Shown in pieces: positions 22,768 through 32,090 of a stretch of DNA of 52,231 nt. The number at the start of each line of letters is the position of its first letter. The stretch's first letter is position 1. The translations under genes and the position numbers were made by a program. The stretch is from assembly GCA_000432255.1 (NCBI GenBank), contig HF989914.1:77239-129469 (forward strand), in the 5' to 3' direction. The notes below the pieces were generated by a model that saw only the letters and a program-made list of their open reading frames with translations, was not told the origin of the DNA and ran no database searches. Source of the DNA: Acholeplasma sp. CAG:878. Its GTDB lineage: Bacteria; Bacillota_I; Bacilli_A; RF39; UBA660.

Positions 22768-24795
22768 TCAATCTAATTCCTTTTCATAATCACAATTTGT
22801 ACATTTGATTTTTTTACCTTTGATTGTAAGTACACTATTACATTTTGGACACTTATCACTGATTGGTTTATCCCAGTAAGCAGTTTTACATTCTGGATAG
22901 TTATTACATCCATAAAAAACTTTGCCTCTCTTACTTCTTTTCATAACTATTTTTCCAGAACAATTAGGACAGTCAATGATTTCATTTTCTTCTTTTGTTT
23001 CTTGTTTTATATATTTACATTTTGGATAATTACTACAAGCGATAAATTCTCCATATCTTCCTTTTCTTATAACCAAAGGACTACCACATTCTGGACAATC
23101 CTCACCTGTTTTGACAACTTCTTTTTTTGGCAGTTTATCAAATGCTTCACGAACTTGTGGCTCGAATTCATCATAAAATTTTTGTAAAACTTTATACCAT
23201 ACTTTCTTACCTTCCGCTATTTTATCTAAATCAGTTTCCATATTTGCTGTATATTCAACATTTATTAAATTACTAAAACATTCTTGTAATTTATCAGTTA
23301 TTTGAAAACCGATTTCCGTTGGAACAAACTTTTTATCGATTATATTTACATAACCTCTATTTTTAAGTGTATCCATTGTTGTTGCATAAGTACTAGGTCT
23401 TCCAATCCCTAATTCTTCCATTTCTTTAATTAATTTTGCCTCTGTATAACGTGCAGGAGGTTTAGTGAAGTGTTGCTCACTAGTTATATCTTTTGCTACT
23501 ATAACCTTAGATTTGTAAGTATCAAATTCAGGTAATATAGTATTATTAGTATCTTCGTTATAAACTTTCAAGTAACCATCAAAAGTTATAATTTGTCCAG
23601 TTGCTTTAAATTGATAATTGTTATTATCTAAAATAACTGTTGTATTTAAAGTTTTTGCGTCACTCATTAAACTTGCTAGTGCTCTATCATAAATTAATTT
23701 ATATAATTTGTATTCATCATTAGTTAAATACATTTTAATACTATCAGGAGTTCTATTAATATTTGTAGGTCTAATAGCTTCATGAGCATCTTGAACATTA
23801 TCTTTTTTAGTTGTTTTCTTTACGTAACCAACATAATCCTCACCAAAATGTCCTTTAATGAATCCATATGTGCTTTTTATAAATTCATCAGATAATCTAA
23901 TAGAATCAGTACGCATATAAGTTATTAAACCTGTTGTTTCATTTTCAAGTTCAATTCCTTCATATAACTTTTGCGCGATTGACATAGTTTTTTTAGCATT
24001 AAACCCTAATTTATTTGATGCATCTTGTTGCATTGTACTAGTAATATAAGCGGGTTTTGCTTTTTTATTTTTTGATTTTTTACTAACATCTTCAATTGTA
24101 AAAGATTTAGATAGTTTACTTAATATTTCTTTCGCACTAACTTCATTTTTAATTTCTAAAGTTTCATGGTTATAGTTAAATAATTCCGCTTCAAAATCAT
24201 TAAATATTCCTTTTATAGTCCAATATTCTTCACTTACAAATGCTTTTATTTCTCGTTCTTTATCAACAACTAATTTTAAAGCCACACTTTGTACTCTACC
24301 AGCACTTTTACCATCAGTTTTAGCTTGCATTAATTTACTTAATCTAAAACCAATTATTCTATCTAATATTCTTCTAGTTTCTTGACTGTTAACTAAATTT
24401 TTGTCAATTTTTCTAACATTTTTAAAAGCTTCTAAAACCGCATTCTTAGTGATTTCATGAAATACAACTCTATCATAGTTATCATCATTTAATCCTAAAG
24501 TATCATATAAGTGCCATGAAATTGCCTCTCCCTCACGGTCAGGGTCGGTAGCAAGATATACTCTGTCAGCTTTTTTAGCTTCTTTTTTTAGACTTGTTAC
24601 CATTGTAGATTTGCCTTTTATAATGACATAATCAGGTTTAAAATTATCTTCTACTAAAACACCTAATCCATATTTACCTTTTGTAGATAAATCTCTTATA
24701 TGTCCTTTACTAGAAACTACTTTATAATTGCTTCCTAAATATTTTTCAATTGTTTTTGATTTACTTGGAGATTCCACTATTACTAAATTAGACAT
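22768..24795 (-). CDS. topA: DNA topoisomerase I
   Basis: A 675-aa type IA topoisomerase. The Toprim domain starts 'LVIVESPSKSKTIEKYLG' and has 'YLATDPDREGEAISWHL'; the catalytic Tyr is in 'GLITYMRTDSIRLS'; the Y-flanking 'GRVQSVALKLV' and 'RYTEAKLIKEMEELGIGRPSTYA' motifs are present. Three C-terminal zinc ribbons follow (CPECG...CSNYPKC, CPNC...CNNYPEC, CPKC...CTNC). It relaxes negative supercoils behind RNA polymerase. Confidence 0.98.
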   Translation of the reverse strand: MSNLVIVESPSKSKTIEKYLGSNYKVVSSKGHIRDLSTKGKYGLGVLVEDNFKPDYVIIKGKSTMVTSLKKEAKKADRVYLATDPDREGEAISWHLYDTLGLNDDNYDRVVFHEITKNAVLEAFKNVRKIDKNLVNSQETRRILDRIIGFRLSKLMQAKTDGKSAGRVQSVALKLVVDKEREIKAFVSEEYWTIKGIFNDFEAELFNYNHETLEIKNEVSAKEILSKLSKSFTIEDVSKKSKNKKAKPAYITSTMQQDASNKLGFNAKKTMSIAQKLYEGIELENETTGLITYMRTDSIRLSDEFIKSTYGFIKGHFGEDYVGYVKKTTKKDNVQDAHEAIRPTNINRTPDSIKMYLTNDEYKLYKLIYDRALASLMSDAKTLNTTVILDNNNYQFKATGQIITFDGYLKVYNEDTNNTILPEFDTYKSKVIVAKDITSEQHFTKPPARYTEAKLIKEMEELGIGRPSTYATTMDTLKNRGYVNIIDKKFVPTEIGFQITDKLQECFSNLINVEYTANMETDLDKIAEGKKVWYKVLQKFYDEFEPQVREAFDKLPKKEVVKTGEDCPECGSPLVIRKGRYGEFIACSNYPKCKYIKQETKEENEIIDCPNCSGKIVMKRSKRGKVFYGCNNYPECKTAYWDKPISDKCPKCNSVLTIKGKKIKCTNCDYEKELD

Positions 24796-24822
24796 AAAAT
24801 CATTTCTCCTTTGCTATATAAT

Positions 24823-24851
24823 TTTATACACTATTAATTAAAAGTTGTCAA
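24823..24851 (-). promoter_or_regulatory. topA promoter
   Basis: Minus-strand consensus TTGACA (24846-24851), 17-nt spacer, TATAAA (24823-24828), 27 nt before the topA ATG. Confidence 0.75.
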
Positions 24852-24981
24852 CTTTTTTCATTAATTTTAACAAAATACATTATATAAAATTTTTATAATA
24901 CCATTTATGTATTAACAACTAATTCACTTTTGTTTTACAATATAAATATATACCCATCTTAAAATATAAACTAAATATTAT

Positions 24982-25010
24982 TTGTAAAGTGGTAATTTTT
25001 ATGTTATAAT
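24982..25010 (+). promoter_or_regulatory. rnhC promoter
   Basis: TTGTAA (24982-24987), 17-nt spacer, TATAAT (25005-25010), 15 nt before the rnhC ATG. Between this and the topA promoter the gap holds only AT-rich sequence. Confidence 0.7.
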
Positions 25011-25025
25011 TTTAGTGGTGATTAT

Positions 25026-25964
25026 ATGACTATAACATTAAAAGTTAGTGAAAATACTAAACAGAAAATGCTTGAATATTTTGAAGATAAAAGAAGAAGT
25101 AAAACGCCTCCTTACGCTTTGTTTCAAGCTGATGAAGCTGATACTGTAGTAACTTTATATGAATCAGGAAAAGTAGTTTTTCAAGGAAAAAGTGCTGATA
25201 TTGATGCTAAAATGTGGAGTGAGATGGAAAAACACCTAAACCCAAGTAAAAAAGTTGAAATAACTAATAGTGACGAGAAAAAGAAAAAAGAAAAGGAGCA
25301 ATTTAACCCTAAGGTTTATTTTGCTAATACAATTGGTTCAGATGAAGTTGGAACAGGTGATTATTTTGGTCCAATCATTGTATGTGCGACATATGTATGT
25401 AAAGAAAATATTCCTTTTCTAGAAGAATTAGGAGTTCGTGATAGTAAAAAATTAACTGATGAAAAAATACTAGAAATAGTTCCAAAGATAATCGAAGTAA
25501 TACCTTATGAATGTATTATACTAAGTAATAAAGAATACAATGAAAGATATAGTCAAGATATGAACATGAATAAAGTTAAAGCAATTCTACACAATAAAGT
25601 TCTATCTAAAATGTTAAACTATAATTATGATTATATCGTAGTTGACCAATTTGCTATTCCATATGTTTATTATAATTACTTAAAAGATACTAACGCTGTT
25701 AGAAATATAACATTTTTAACTAAAGCTGAAGATAAATGCTTATCGGTTGCTTGTGCTTCACTAATAAGTCGATTTGTTTTCTTAAAAGAATTTGACAAGT
25801 TAGGCGAAAAAATTGACACTTTCTTAATTAAAGGTGCGAGTGACAAAGTTGATGAATTAGGTGTTAAAATTGTTAATAAATACGGATTTGAAAAATTAAA
25901 AGAAATTGCAAAGCTAAACTTTAAAAACACAATCAGAATTAAAGAAAAAGCTAATTTGAAGTAA
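25026..25964 (+). CDS. rnhC: Ribonuclease HIII
   Basis: 312 aa. The N-terminal TBP-like substrate-binding domain (about 1-80; 'PPYALFQADEADTVVTLYES') identifies RNase HIII rather than HII. Catalytic motifs are 'GSDEVGTGDYFGPI' with the Asp-Glu pair, 'DSKKLTDEKI', 'IVVDQFA' and 'DKCLSVACASLISR'. It removes RNA from RNA-DNA hybrids, such as R-loops and lagging-strand primers. Divergent from topA, another R-loop-limiting enzyme. Confidence 0.95.
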   Translation: MTITLKVSENTKQKMLEYFEDKRRSKTPPYALFQADEADTVVTLYESGKVVFQGKSADIDAKMWSEMEKHLNPSKKVEITNSDEKKKKEKEQFNPKVYFANTIGSDEVGTGDYFGPIIVCATYVCKENIPFLEELGVRDSKKLTDEKILEIVPKIIEVIPYECIILSNKEYNERYSQDMNMNKVKAILHNKVLSKMLNYNYDYIVVDQFAIPYVYYNYLKDTNAVRNITFLTKAEDKCLSVACASLISRFVFLKEFDKLGEKIDTFLIKGASDKVDELGVKIVNKYGFEKLKEIAKLNFKNTIRIKEKANLK

Positions 25965-26004
25965 AAAACTATATAAAAGTATTTAGACTTTATATAGTTT
26001 TTTT
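25963..26004. terminator. Bidirectional terminator between rnhC and the kinase-like gene
   Basis: A 15-bp perfect stem AAAAAACTATATAAA / TTTATATAGTTTTTT with an 11-nt loop gives a T-tract in both directions. It serves the convergent genes on either side. Confidence 0.75.
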
Positions 26005-26009
26005 ATAAA

Positions 26010-26561
26010 TTACATGTTACTTTTCAAATATTTATAAGCTTCTTCAATTGCTTCGTTGAAATTAGTTCCAGTATCAAAAAATGGAATATTGACTTTTTCA
26101 CACTCTAATTTTGCACAAATACTATATTCAATATCTAAAGCACTATTATTAATAAGTACTTCATCGCTTTTCTTCCTAGTCCATTGATTAAAAGGATCAT
26201 ATTCTCTTATATCTTTTAGTTTTTCATAAACAGTTTTATTGGGATAACCTAGAAATACAACTAATGTATTAGTTAAATCTATTTTTGCTATATCTTTCGG
26301 ATATAAATGACATGTATCTATGACATACCACTCTTCATCTAAAATAATATCTGTTTTAGCTTCATCAATAATTCTTTCAATTAAATTAGCAAACTTAGGA
26401 CTAGCATCACTCCATAAACTTATTCTACCATCATAAAAATTGTTATCTAATCCTCTTTTAATTGTGTCCATCTTATAATGAACAAAACCTTCCTTTTTAA
26501 ATTTTAATGCTAAAGTAGTTTTTCCACTTCTACTCGCACCTGCAATTATAATATGCTTCAT
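26010..26561 (-). CDS. P-loop nucleoside-kinase-like NTPase
   Basis: 183 aa beginning with a Walker A 'IIIAGASRSGKTTLA' (GxxxxGKT). A later 'DEEWYVIDTCHLYP' may supply a Walker B-like acid. Length and layout resemble small adenylate-kinase-like or shikimate-kinase-like P-loop proteins, with an Arg-containing lid ('QWTRKKSDEVL'). Substrate unknown. Single gene with its own terminator, upstream of which lies dnaE. Confidence 0.65.
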   Translation of the reverse strand: MKHIIIAGASRSGKTTLALKFKKEGFVHYKMDTIKRGLDNNFYDGRISLWSDASPKFANLIERIIDEAKTDIILDEEWYVIDTCHLYPKDIAKIDLTNTLVVFLGYPNKTVYEKLKDIREYDPFNQWTRKKSDEVLINNSALDIEYSICAKLECEKVNIPFFDTGTNFNEAIEEAYKYLKSNM

Positions 26562-26628
26562 AAAATCGCTCCTTTGTTATTAACATTATATTAATAACAA
26601 CTTAAAAAGTCAAGAAAAAAAGAATTTT

Positions 26629-29454
26629 TTACAATTCTTTTATTTCATTTACTACTAATTGTTGTTGAGCAAATCTTTTTTCAACTCGGCCATTTATTAA
26701 ATAAACTGAACCGACTTTTAAATCATTTCGATATTTTTTAGGAAATACAACAATATCGATAGTTGATTCTTCATCACTTCCAGTTATAAACAACATCTTT
26801 TCATTATTCTTAGTTAAAACTGTCTTTATTTTATCTATTAATACTATTATGTTAACTGTTTTAGCAAAATAATTTTGCAAATCACTTATTTTTAGTTTAT
26901 AATCACATCTATAAATAGATAATGGATGTTCAGTTAAATAAAATCCAAACACTTCTAATTCTCTTTGCATCAAAGTTTTTTTATCATAGCAAGAATTATT
27001 GTTTAAAACTGGTTTTAAATCGTCATCTAACAATGAACCTAACTCACTATAATTAATAATTAAATCAAGATTGTCATCTAGCGTTTTTTGGCTTAAATTA
27101 AAACTTCTAAAACAATCAGCTTTAATTAATGTTTCTAAAACATTTGAAGATACATTACATCTCATTTTAAAATCAAATATATCTTTAAATGGTTGTTTAG
27201 AAACTATTTCTTTAGCAATATTCTCACCAATATTTTTAATGTTTGTAAATGGATAATAAATTTTATTATTATAAATTACATAAGTACTTTTACTAATGTT
27301 TATATCAGGGGCTTGTATATCTAAACCTCTTTTTCTTGCTTCATCAATATATTCTTTAGTTTTATCACTTGCTATAACACTATTAAGTAAATGTTTTATA
27401 AATATATTAGGATAGTGTACTTTTAAATAAGCCATTTTATAAGCTAACATAGAATAAGCAACAGAATGAGCTCTATTAAATCCATAAGAAGCAAACTTTA
27501 ATATCAAATCATACACTTTTATTGCATTTTCTTCACTTATGCCATTAGAAATTGCTCTATTAACAAATTTATCTTTTTCATGAATTAAAACATCTTCTTT
27601 TTTCTTACTCATTGCTTTCCTTAAAACGTCTGCTTCAGCAAGAGTATATAAAGCTAATTTATTTGCTATTTGCATAATTTGTTCTTGATATATAATAATT
27701 CCATAAGTAGATTTTAAAATAGGAATTAATTGATTGTCGATATAATCAATTTTTTCTTTACCGTTTTTTCTTTTTATATAAGTATTAATATTTTCCATAG
27801 GGCCAGGTCTATATAAAGCAATAGCTGCTATTAAATCTTCAAAATTAGTAGGTTTAAATTTTCTTAAAAAATTCATCATACCTTTTGATTCAAATTGAAA
27901 TATACCCATCGTATCAGCGCTTGCAAATAATTGATATGTCTTATCATCATCAAGTGGTATATCATCCAAACTAATATTAACTTCTTTTAATACATCATTT
28001 AACAAAGTTAAGTTTTTTAAAGCTAATATATCCATTTTAAGTAGTCCTAAATCTTCTAAATATTCCATTGAGTAACCAGTTATATAAAAGTCATTGTGAT
28101 AGACTAATGGTATAACATCATCTAAATCTTTATTACTTATTACAATACCAGCTGCATGAATTGAAGTATGTCTTTTTAATCCTTCAAATTTAATAGCGAT
28201 TTGATACATTTTCTTAAATTCATTATTAAGTAGTTGTTGTAATTTTAAGTTATTATAATTTTCTTTTAATGTTTTGGTAGAATCAATTAATTTACAAATT
28301 TTATCTACTTGTTTTAAATCTAATTTCATACACCTAGATACATCTCTTATAACTTGTTTTGAACCAAGTGTTCCAAAGGTAATAATTGGCGCTGTTTTTT
28401 TAAGGCCATATTTATTAATACAATAATTTATTACTTCCTCTCTCCTATTATATTCAAAATCAATATCAATATCAGGCATACTTATTCTTTCTGGATTTAA
28501 AAACCTTTCAAAAAACAAATTATATTTAATAGAATCAACTGGAGTAATCCCAAGACAAAAAGATACTAAACAACCAGCTGCGCTTCCCCTATTACAAGTT
28601 AAAATGTTGTTTTTTTTAGCAAAATTAACATAATCCCAAACGATTAAAAAATAATTACAGAAACCCATTTTATTTATTATTTCTAATTCATACTTAAGTC
28701 TATCTAAATAAATTTTGGGAACAACCTCACCAAATTTACTTTTCAATCCTTCTTTAACTAATTTTTTTAAATAAGTATAACTATCCATATTATCAGGACA
28801 AACATATACGGGAAGTAAGTCATTGTGAAAAGGTATTTCTAAATTACATAACTTTTCTATTTTTTCATTATTTTCATCTATATATAATTTGTAATTGAAA
28901 AAATGATTGTTTTTTTTAGTGATTTTTACTTCATCAATACTAATTCCATCTTTTATTGCATATAAATATTTTAAATAAGGTGCTTCCTTTTCTTCAAAAT
29001 ATAGTATTTCATTTACATATATTAATTCTCCCTCTAAATCCCTTTTTTCATCTAAGCTACTATATCCTTGAAAAATATATTCAAAATATTTAGATAATTC
29101 TTTATACATACTTCTTTTTTCATATAAAACTATACAAATTAAATTAGAACTATAATTAATTAAGTCATCTATTAAAATTTTTCGTTCTGAAGAAATTGTT
29201 GATAATTTAGTTAAATTTTGATAACCTTCATAATTCATTGCATATAATAAAATATTATCAACTTCTAATCCAACAATTGGTTTGATATTATTTTTAATAC
29301 ATTTAACATAAAATTCGATTACGCCATACATATTATCATCGGTTATAGTTAAAACTTTTATATCGTTTTCTTTAGCAAACTCTATCAAATTATCAATTTT
29401 AATTAAACTTTTTAAAAGTGAATTGTCAGTTTTTATATATAAAGGTGTATGCAT
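26629..29454 (-). CDS. dnaE: DNA polymerase III subunit alpha DnaE (short, degenerate PHP)
   Basis: 941 aa from the ATG at 29452-29454 (SD GGGAGGT), shorter than B. subtilis DnaE. The catalytic motif 'MPDIDIDFEYNRREEV' is intact, as are 'GFCNYFLIVWDYVNFAK', 'ALYRPGPMENI' and 'YQEQIMQIANKLA'. A C-terminal HhH-like region and OB fold follow. The N-terminal PHP domain has lost its usual metal ligands: where B. subtilis has VHLQVHSGYS this protein has TPLYIKTDNS. In Bacilli DnaE extends RNA primers before PolC takes over; polC is not in the window. Confidence 0.94.
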   Translation of the reverse strand: MHTPLYIKTDNSLLKSLIKIDNLIEFAKENDIKVLTITDDNMYGVIEFYVKCIKNNIKPIVGLEVDNILLYAMNYEGYQNLTKLSTISSERKILIDDLINYSSNLICIVLYEKRSMYKELSKYFEYIFQGYSSLDEKRDLEGELIYVNEILYFEEKEAPYLKYLYAIKDGISIDEVKITKKNNHFFNYKLYIDENNEKIEKLCNLEIPFHNDLLPVYVCPDNMDSYTYLKKLVKEGLKSKFGEVVPKIYLDRLKYELEIINKMGFCNYFLIVWDYVNFAKKNNILTCNRGSAAGCLVSFCLGITPVDSIKYNLFFERFLNPERISMPDIDIDFEYNRREEVINYCINKYGLKKTAPIITFGTLGSKQVIRDVSRCMKLDLKQVDKICKLIDSTKTLKENYNNLKLQQLLNNEFKKMYQIAIKFEGLKRHTSIHAAGIVISNKDLDDVIPLVYHNDFYITGYSMEYLEDLGLLKMDILALKNLTLLNDVLKEVNISLDDIPLDDDKTYQLFASADTMGIFQFESKGMMNFLRKFKPTNFEDLIAAIALYRPGPMENINTYIKRKNGKEKIDYIDNQLIPILKSTYGIIIYQEQIMQIANKLALYTLAEADVLRKAMSKKKEDVLIHEKDKFVNRAISNGISEENAIKVYDLILKFASYGFNRAHSVAYSMLAYKMAYLKVHYPNIFIKHLLNSVIASDKTKEYIDEARKRGLDIQAPDINISKSTYVIYNNKIYYPFTNIKNIGENIAKEIVSKQPFKDIFDFKMRCNVSSNVLETLIKADCFRSFNLSQKTLDDNLDLIINYSELGSLLDDDLKPVLNNNSCYDKKTLMQRELEVFGFYLTEHPLSIYRCDYKLKISDLQNYFAKTVNIIVLIDKIKTVLTKNNEKMLFITGSDEESTIDIVVFPKKYRNDLKVGSVYLINGRVEKRFAQQQLVVNEIKEL

Positions 29455-29509
29455 AAAATTACCTCCCATTTATATTTTACTATATTTTGGTTTTTTTTAA
29501 AATAAATAT

Positions 29510-29538
29510 TTGACTTATTTCAAATTATATAGTAAAAT
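29510..29538 (+). promoter_or_regulatory. rpmB promoter
   Basis: TTGACT (29510-29515), 17-nt spacer, TAAAAT (29533-29538), followed by SD AAGGAGG and the rpmB ATG at 29572. Confidence 0.75.
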
Positions 29539-29571
29539 TAATTAGCGAGGAAAAAATACAAGGAGGTATTT

Positions 29572-29739
29572 ATGGCAAAAAATGTAAGTTCAGTTAAACC
29601 ACAATCTGGTAACTTAAGATCACACTCTAATAGAGCTGTTAAACATTCAAGAAAACCAAATTTGCAAAATATAACAATCGATGGTAAAACAGTTCGTATG
29701 AGTGCAAGAGAAATAAGAAATTTAAAGAAAACTGCGTAA
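29572..29739 (+). CDS. rpmB: 50S ribosomal protein L28
   Basis: A 55-aa ORF. The segments 'PQSGNLRSHSNRAVKHSRKP', 'NLQNITIDGKTVRMSAR' and the basic ends match bL28 (usual pattern: SGNxRSHAxxxTKRxxxPNLQxVR). It lacks the N-terminal CxxC zinc site, so it is a zinc-independent (C-minus) form. Strong SD AAGGAGG with 7-nt spacing, its own promoter and terminator. Confidence 0.92.
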   Translation: MAKNVSSVKPQSGNLRSHSNRAVKHSRKPNLQNITIDGKTVRMSAREIRNLKKTA

Positions 29740-29747
29740 TTAAAATT

Positions 29748-29783
29748 AAAAGAGACTATCTAGTATGATGTGTCTCTTTTTCT
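29748..29783. terminator. rpmB terminator (bidirectional)
   Basis: AAAAGAGAC / GTCTCTTTT 9-bp stem with a 15-nt loop followed by TTTTC on the plus strand; the stem also overlaps the stop of the convergent 136-aa gene. Confidence 0.7.
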
Positions 29784-30166
29784 TCATCTATTTGTTTTAC
29801 TTTTTTCTTTAATTCTTGTTCAATTATTCCCATTTTTTTTCTAATTAAACTAATATATTCTTCTTGTAAATATTTTTTATATTTTTTACCAATTTTCTTT
29901 CTATATCTACTTAAATCATCTAATGCTATTCTAGCGCCATCTTCATCATCAGATTCAATTATTCTTAAATATTTATTCAATTGAGTTTTAATTTTTCTTT
30001 TAATTACTTTTTGAATCATATTTTCATCAACAATTGTGACTTCATTTACTTTTATTCCATCATAAGGTACTTTATTTTTTGGTTTTACTTTATAACCATT
30101 TTTGTTTTCTAAAATTACTCCATCTTTATTACTATTTTCTTTTAAAACAGAATATTGTTTTTTCAT
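29756..30166 (-). CDS. Unknown lysine-rich protein downstream of trmD, 136 aa
   Basis: No family recognised. Residues about 1-50 form a basic, possibly beta segment; about 50-136 is a highly charged helical or coiled-coil region ('IQKVIKRKIKTQLNKYLRII', 'YRKKIGKKYKKYLQEEYISL'). The start lies one base after the trmD stop, so it is a regular member of the rimM-trmD operon, where rplS stands in many bacteria. The high charge suggests nucleic-acid or ribosome contact; this is inference. Confidence 0.6.
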   Translation of the reverse strand: MKKQYSVLKENSNKDGVILENKNGYKVKPKNKVPYDGIKVNEVTIVDENMIQKVIKRKIKTQLNKYLRIIESDDEDGARIALDDLSRYRKKIGKKYKKYLQEEYISLIRKKMGIIEQELKKKVKQIDEEKETHHTR

Positions 30167-30167
30167 G

Positions 30168-30839
30168 TCACTGCCTCTTTTCTAATAAGTCTGGTCTTCG
30201 TGTTTTAGTCATTTCTAATTGTTGTTCATAACGATAATTTTCTATATTTTTATGATGTCCAGATAATAATACACTAGGAACTTCCATTCCTCTAAAATTA
30301 ACTGGTTTTGTATAAACTGGATAATCTAATAGATTGTTATTGAAAGATTCTTTTTCATGAGATTCTTTTTCGATTACGCCATCAACTAATCTTGTTATAC
30401 TATCTATTAATACCATTGAAGGAATTTCTCCACCAGTTAATATGTAATCTCCAATTGAAACTTCTAAATCAGCTAAACTTCTAATGCGTTCATCAAATCC
30501 TTCATAATGTCCACATATAATAATTATATGTTTTTTTAAACTCAAATCATAAGCTATACTTTGCTTATAAGGTACTCCTTTTGGTGTCATTAAAATAATA
30601 TAACTATCAGGTGTTTTAATAGCATCTACAGCATCAAAAATTGGTTGTGGCATTAAAACCATTCCTTCTCCTCCACCAAATGGATAATCATCTACTTTTT
30701 TATGAGGAGAAAGTGAGTAGTCTCTAAAATTATGAACATTAATTGTAACTAATTTTTTAGCAATTGCTCTTTTGATAATTGAACTATTTAAAATACCATC
30801 ATACATTTCTGGAAAAAGTGATAAGACATCAATCTTCAT
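30168..30839 (-). CDS. trmD: tRNA (guanine37-N1)-methyltransferase TrmD
   Basis: 223 aa. It starts MKIDVLSLFPEMYDGILNSS and has the SPOUT trefoil-knot motifs 'YPFGGGEGMVLMPQPIFDAV', 'ICGHYEGFDERI' and 'SIGDYILTGGEIPSMVLIDS'. It makes m1G37, which prevents +1 frameshifting. Overlaps rimM by 11 nt. Confidence 0.97.
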   Translation of the reverse strand: MKIDVLSLFPEMYDGILNSSIIKRAIAKKLVTINVHNFRDYSLSPHKKVDDYPFGGGEGMVLMPQPIFDAVDAIKTPDSYIILMTPKGVPYKQSIAYDLSLKKHIIIICGHYEGFDERIRSLADLEVSIGDYILTGGEIPSMVLIDSITRLVDGVIEKESHEKESFNNNLLDYPVYTKPVNFRGMEVPSVLLSGHHKNIENYRYEQQLEMTKTRRPDLLEKRQ

Positions 30840-31320
30840 CTAATAACCCCTTAATAGCATTTATAGTAATTGTTTTATTATTTAAATCAATATTTTTAAT
30901 ATATTCATCTACATAAGGTACCATATAATTTTTAATGCCACTTATAACAATTATTCTATGAGCCTTAGTATCAACTATTTTTAAAACTTTTCCGATTGTT
31001 TTTCCATCAGCAATTACATCTAAATCAATTAAATCTTCATCAAAATATCCATCTATTTGAATACTTTCTCTTTCAATATATAAATTATCTCCTTTAAAAG
31101 CAATCGCATCATTTATATCATTAATTCCTTCTAATTTAATTAAAGCAAAGTTTTTATGTTTTCTATAAGATGCAATAGTCATTTTTTGTTTTCTTAAACC
31201 AAGATATACAAGCATGCCTTTGACAAATACTTTATCTTTATAATTAAAATTTGAAATTACTCGAAGTTCTCCTTTAATCCCATGTGTATTAACAACTTCT
31301 CCTACATAAATATAATTCAT
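30829..31320 (-). CDS. rimM: Ribosome maturation factor RimM
   Basis: 163 aa. N-terminal RimM domain 'YVGEVVNTHGIKGELRVISN' and a C-terminal PRC-barrel ('DLIDLDVIADGKTIGKVLKI', 'YMVPYVDEYI'). It binds S19 and helps mature the 30S head. Starts 4 nt after the SpoU methyltransferase gene. Confidence 0.95.
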   Translation of the reverse strand: MNYIYVGEVVNTHGIKGELRVISNFNYKDKVFVKGMLVYLGLRKQKMTIASYRKHKNFALIKLEGINDINDAIAFKGDNLYIERESIQIDGYFDEDLIDLDVIADGKTIGKVLKIVDTKAHRIIVISGIKNYMVPYVDEYIKNIDLNNKTITINAIKGLLDED

Positions 31321-31324
31321 AAAC

Positions 31325-32038
31325 TCACCTATTCATTTCATATAAAATAATACTTGTCGCAACACCAACATTTAGGCTTTCACAATTGTTATTCATCGGT
31401 ATATATATATATTCATCACACATACTCTTACTTAAATTTGATATACCAGTTCCTTCATTGCCCATTATTATAACAAATTTTTCATATTTTGCAACATTTT
31501 TAAGTTCTTTAGCTTCATTTAGTCTAGTACCTATTATACGATAATTATTTTTTAATTTATCTAATATTGAATAACTGCTATTTACTATATTCAAATAAAA
31601 ATTAAGTCCTTGTGCGGCTCTTAATACTTTAGAATTATATTGTGAAACACAATTTACTAAAATTAATGTATCAATCGAAAAAGCAACACAACTTCTAATA
31701 ATCGTACCTAAGTTACCAGGGTCTTGAATATTGTCTAGTAAAACTATTTTATTCCCTTTTATTTCGTTTTCTTTTATTCGACAAACTCCAATCACTTTTG
31801 AATTTTCTAACTCTGATAAATAATTCATAACATTTAATGTTACATAAGAAATATTGACATCTAAGTTAAAAGTTTGACCTTCTAATACAATTAATTCAAC
31901 TAACAAGCCAGCCTTATAAGCTTCATTAACTAAGTGCTCACCCTCAACTAAAAAAAGTTTATTTAAGAGACGATATTTTTTCATTTGTAATTTTTTTAAC
32001 TCTTTTATTTTTGGATTATCAAGTGAACTGTAAATCAT
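31325..32038 (-). CDS. TrmH/SpoU-family RNA 2'-O-methyltransferase
   Basis: 237 aa. An N-terminal substrate-binding domain ('LNKLFLVEGEHLVNEAYKAG') precedes the SpoU knot with motif 1 'DNIQDPGNLGTIIRSCVAFS', motif 2 'IIMGNEGTGIS' and motif 3 'IPMNNNCESLNVGVATSIIL'. It methylates a ribose 2'-OH in rRNA or tRNA; the target nucleotide cannot be deduced. First gene of the unit with rimM and trmD. Confidence 0.9.
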   Translation of the reverse strand: MIYSSLDNPKIKELKKLQMKKYRLLNKLFLVEGEHLVNEAYKAGLLVELIVLEGQTFNLDVNISYVTLNVMNYLSELENSKVIGVCRIKENEIKGNKIVLLDNIQDPGNLGTIIRSCVAFSIDTLILVNCVSQYNSKVLRAAQGLNFYLNIVNSSYSILDKLKNNYRIIGTRLNEAKELKNVAKYEKFVIIMGNEGTGISNLSKSMCDEYIYIPMNNNCESLNVGVATSIILYEMNR

Positions 32039-32061
32039 TTTATCACCACAATAATTGTATC

Positions 32062-32088
32062 AAAAAAAAACATATAAGTCTATGTTTT
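32062..32088 (-). terminator. Terminator after the pseudopilin gene
   Basis: Minus-strand AAAACATA / TATGTTTT 8-bp stem, 6-nt loop, followed by five further Ts; 2 nt past the pseudopilin stop. Confidence 0.7.
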
Positions 32089-32090
32089 AA

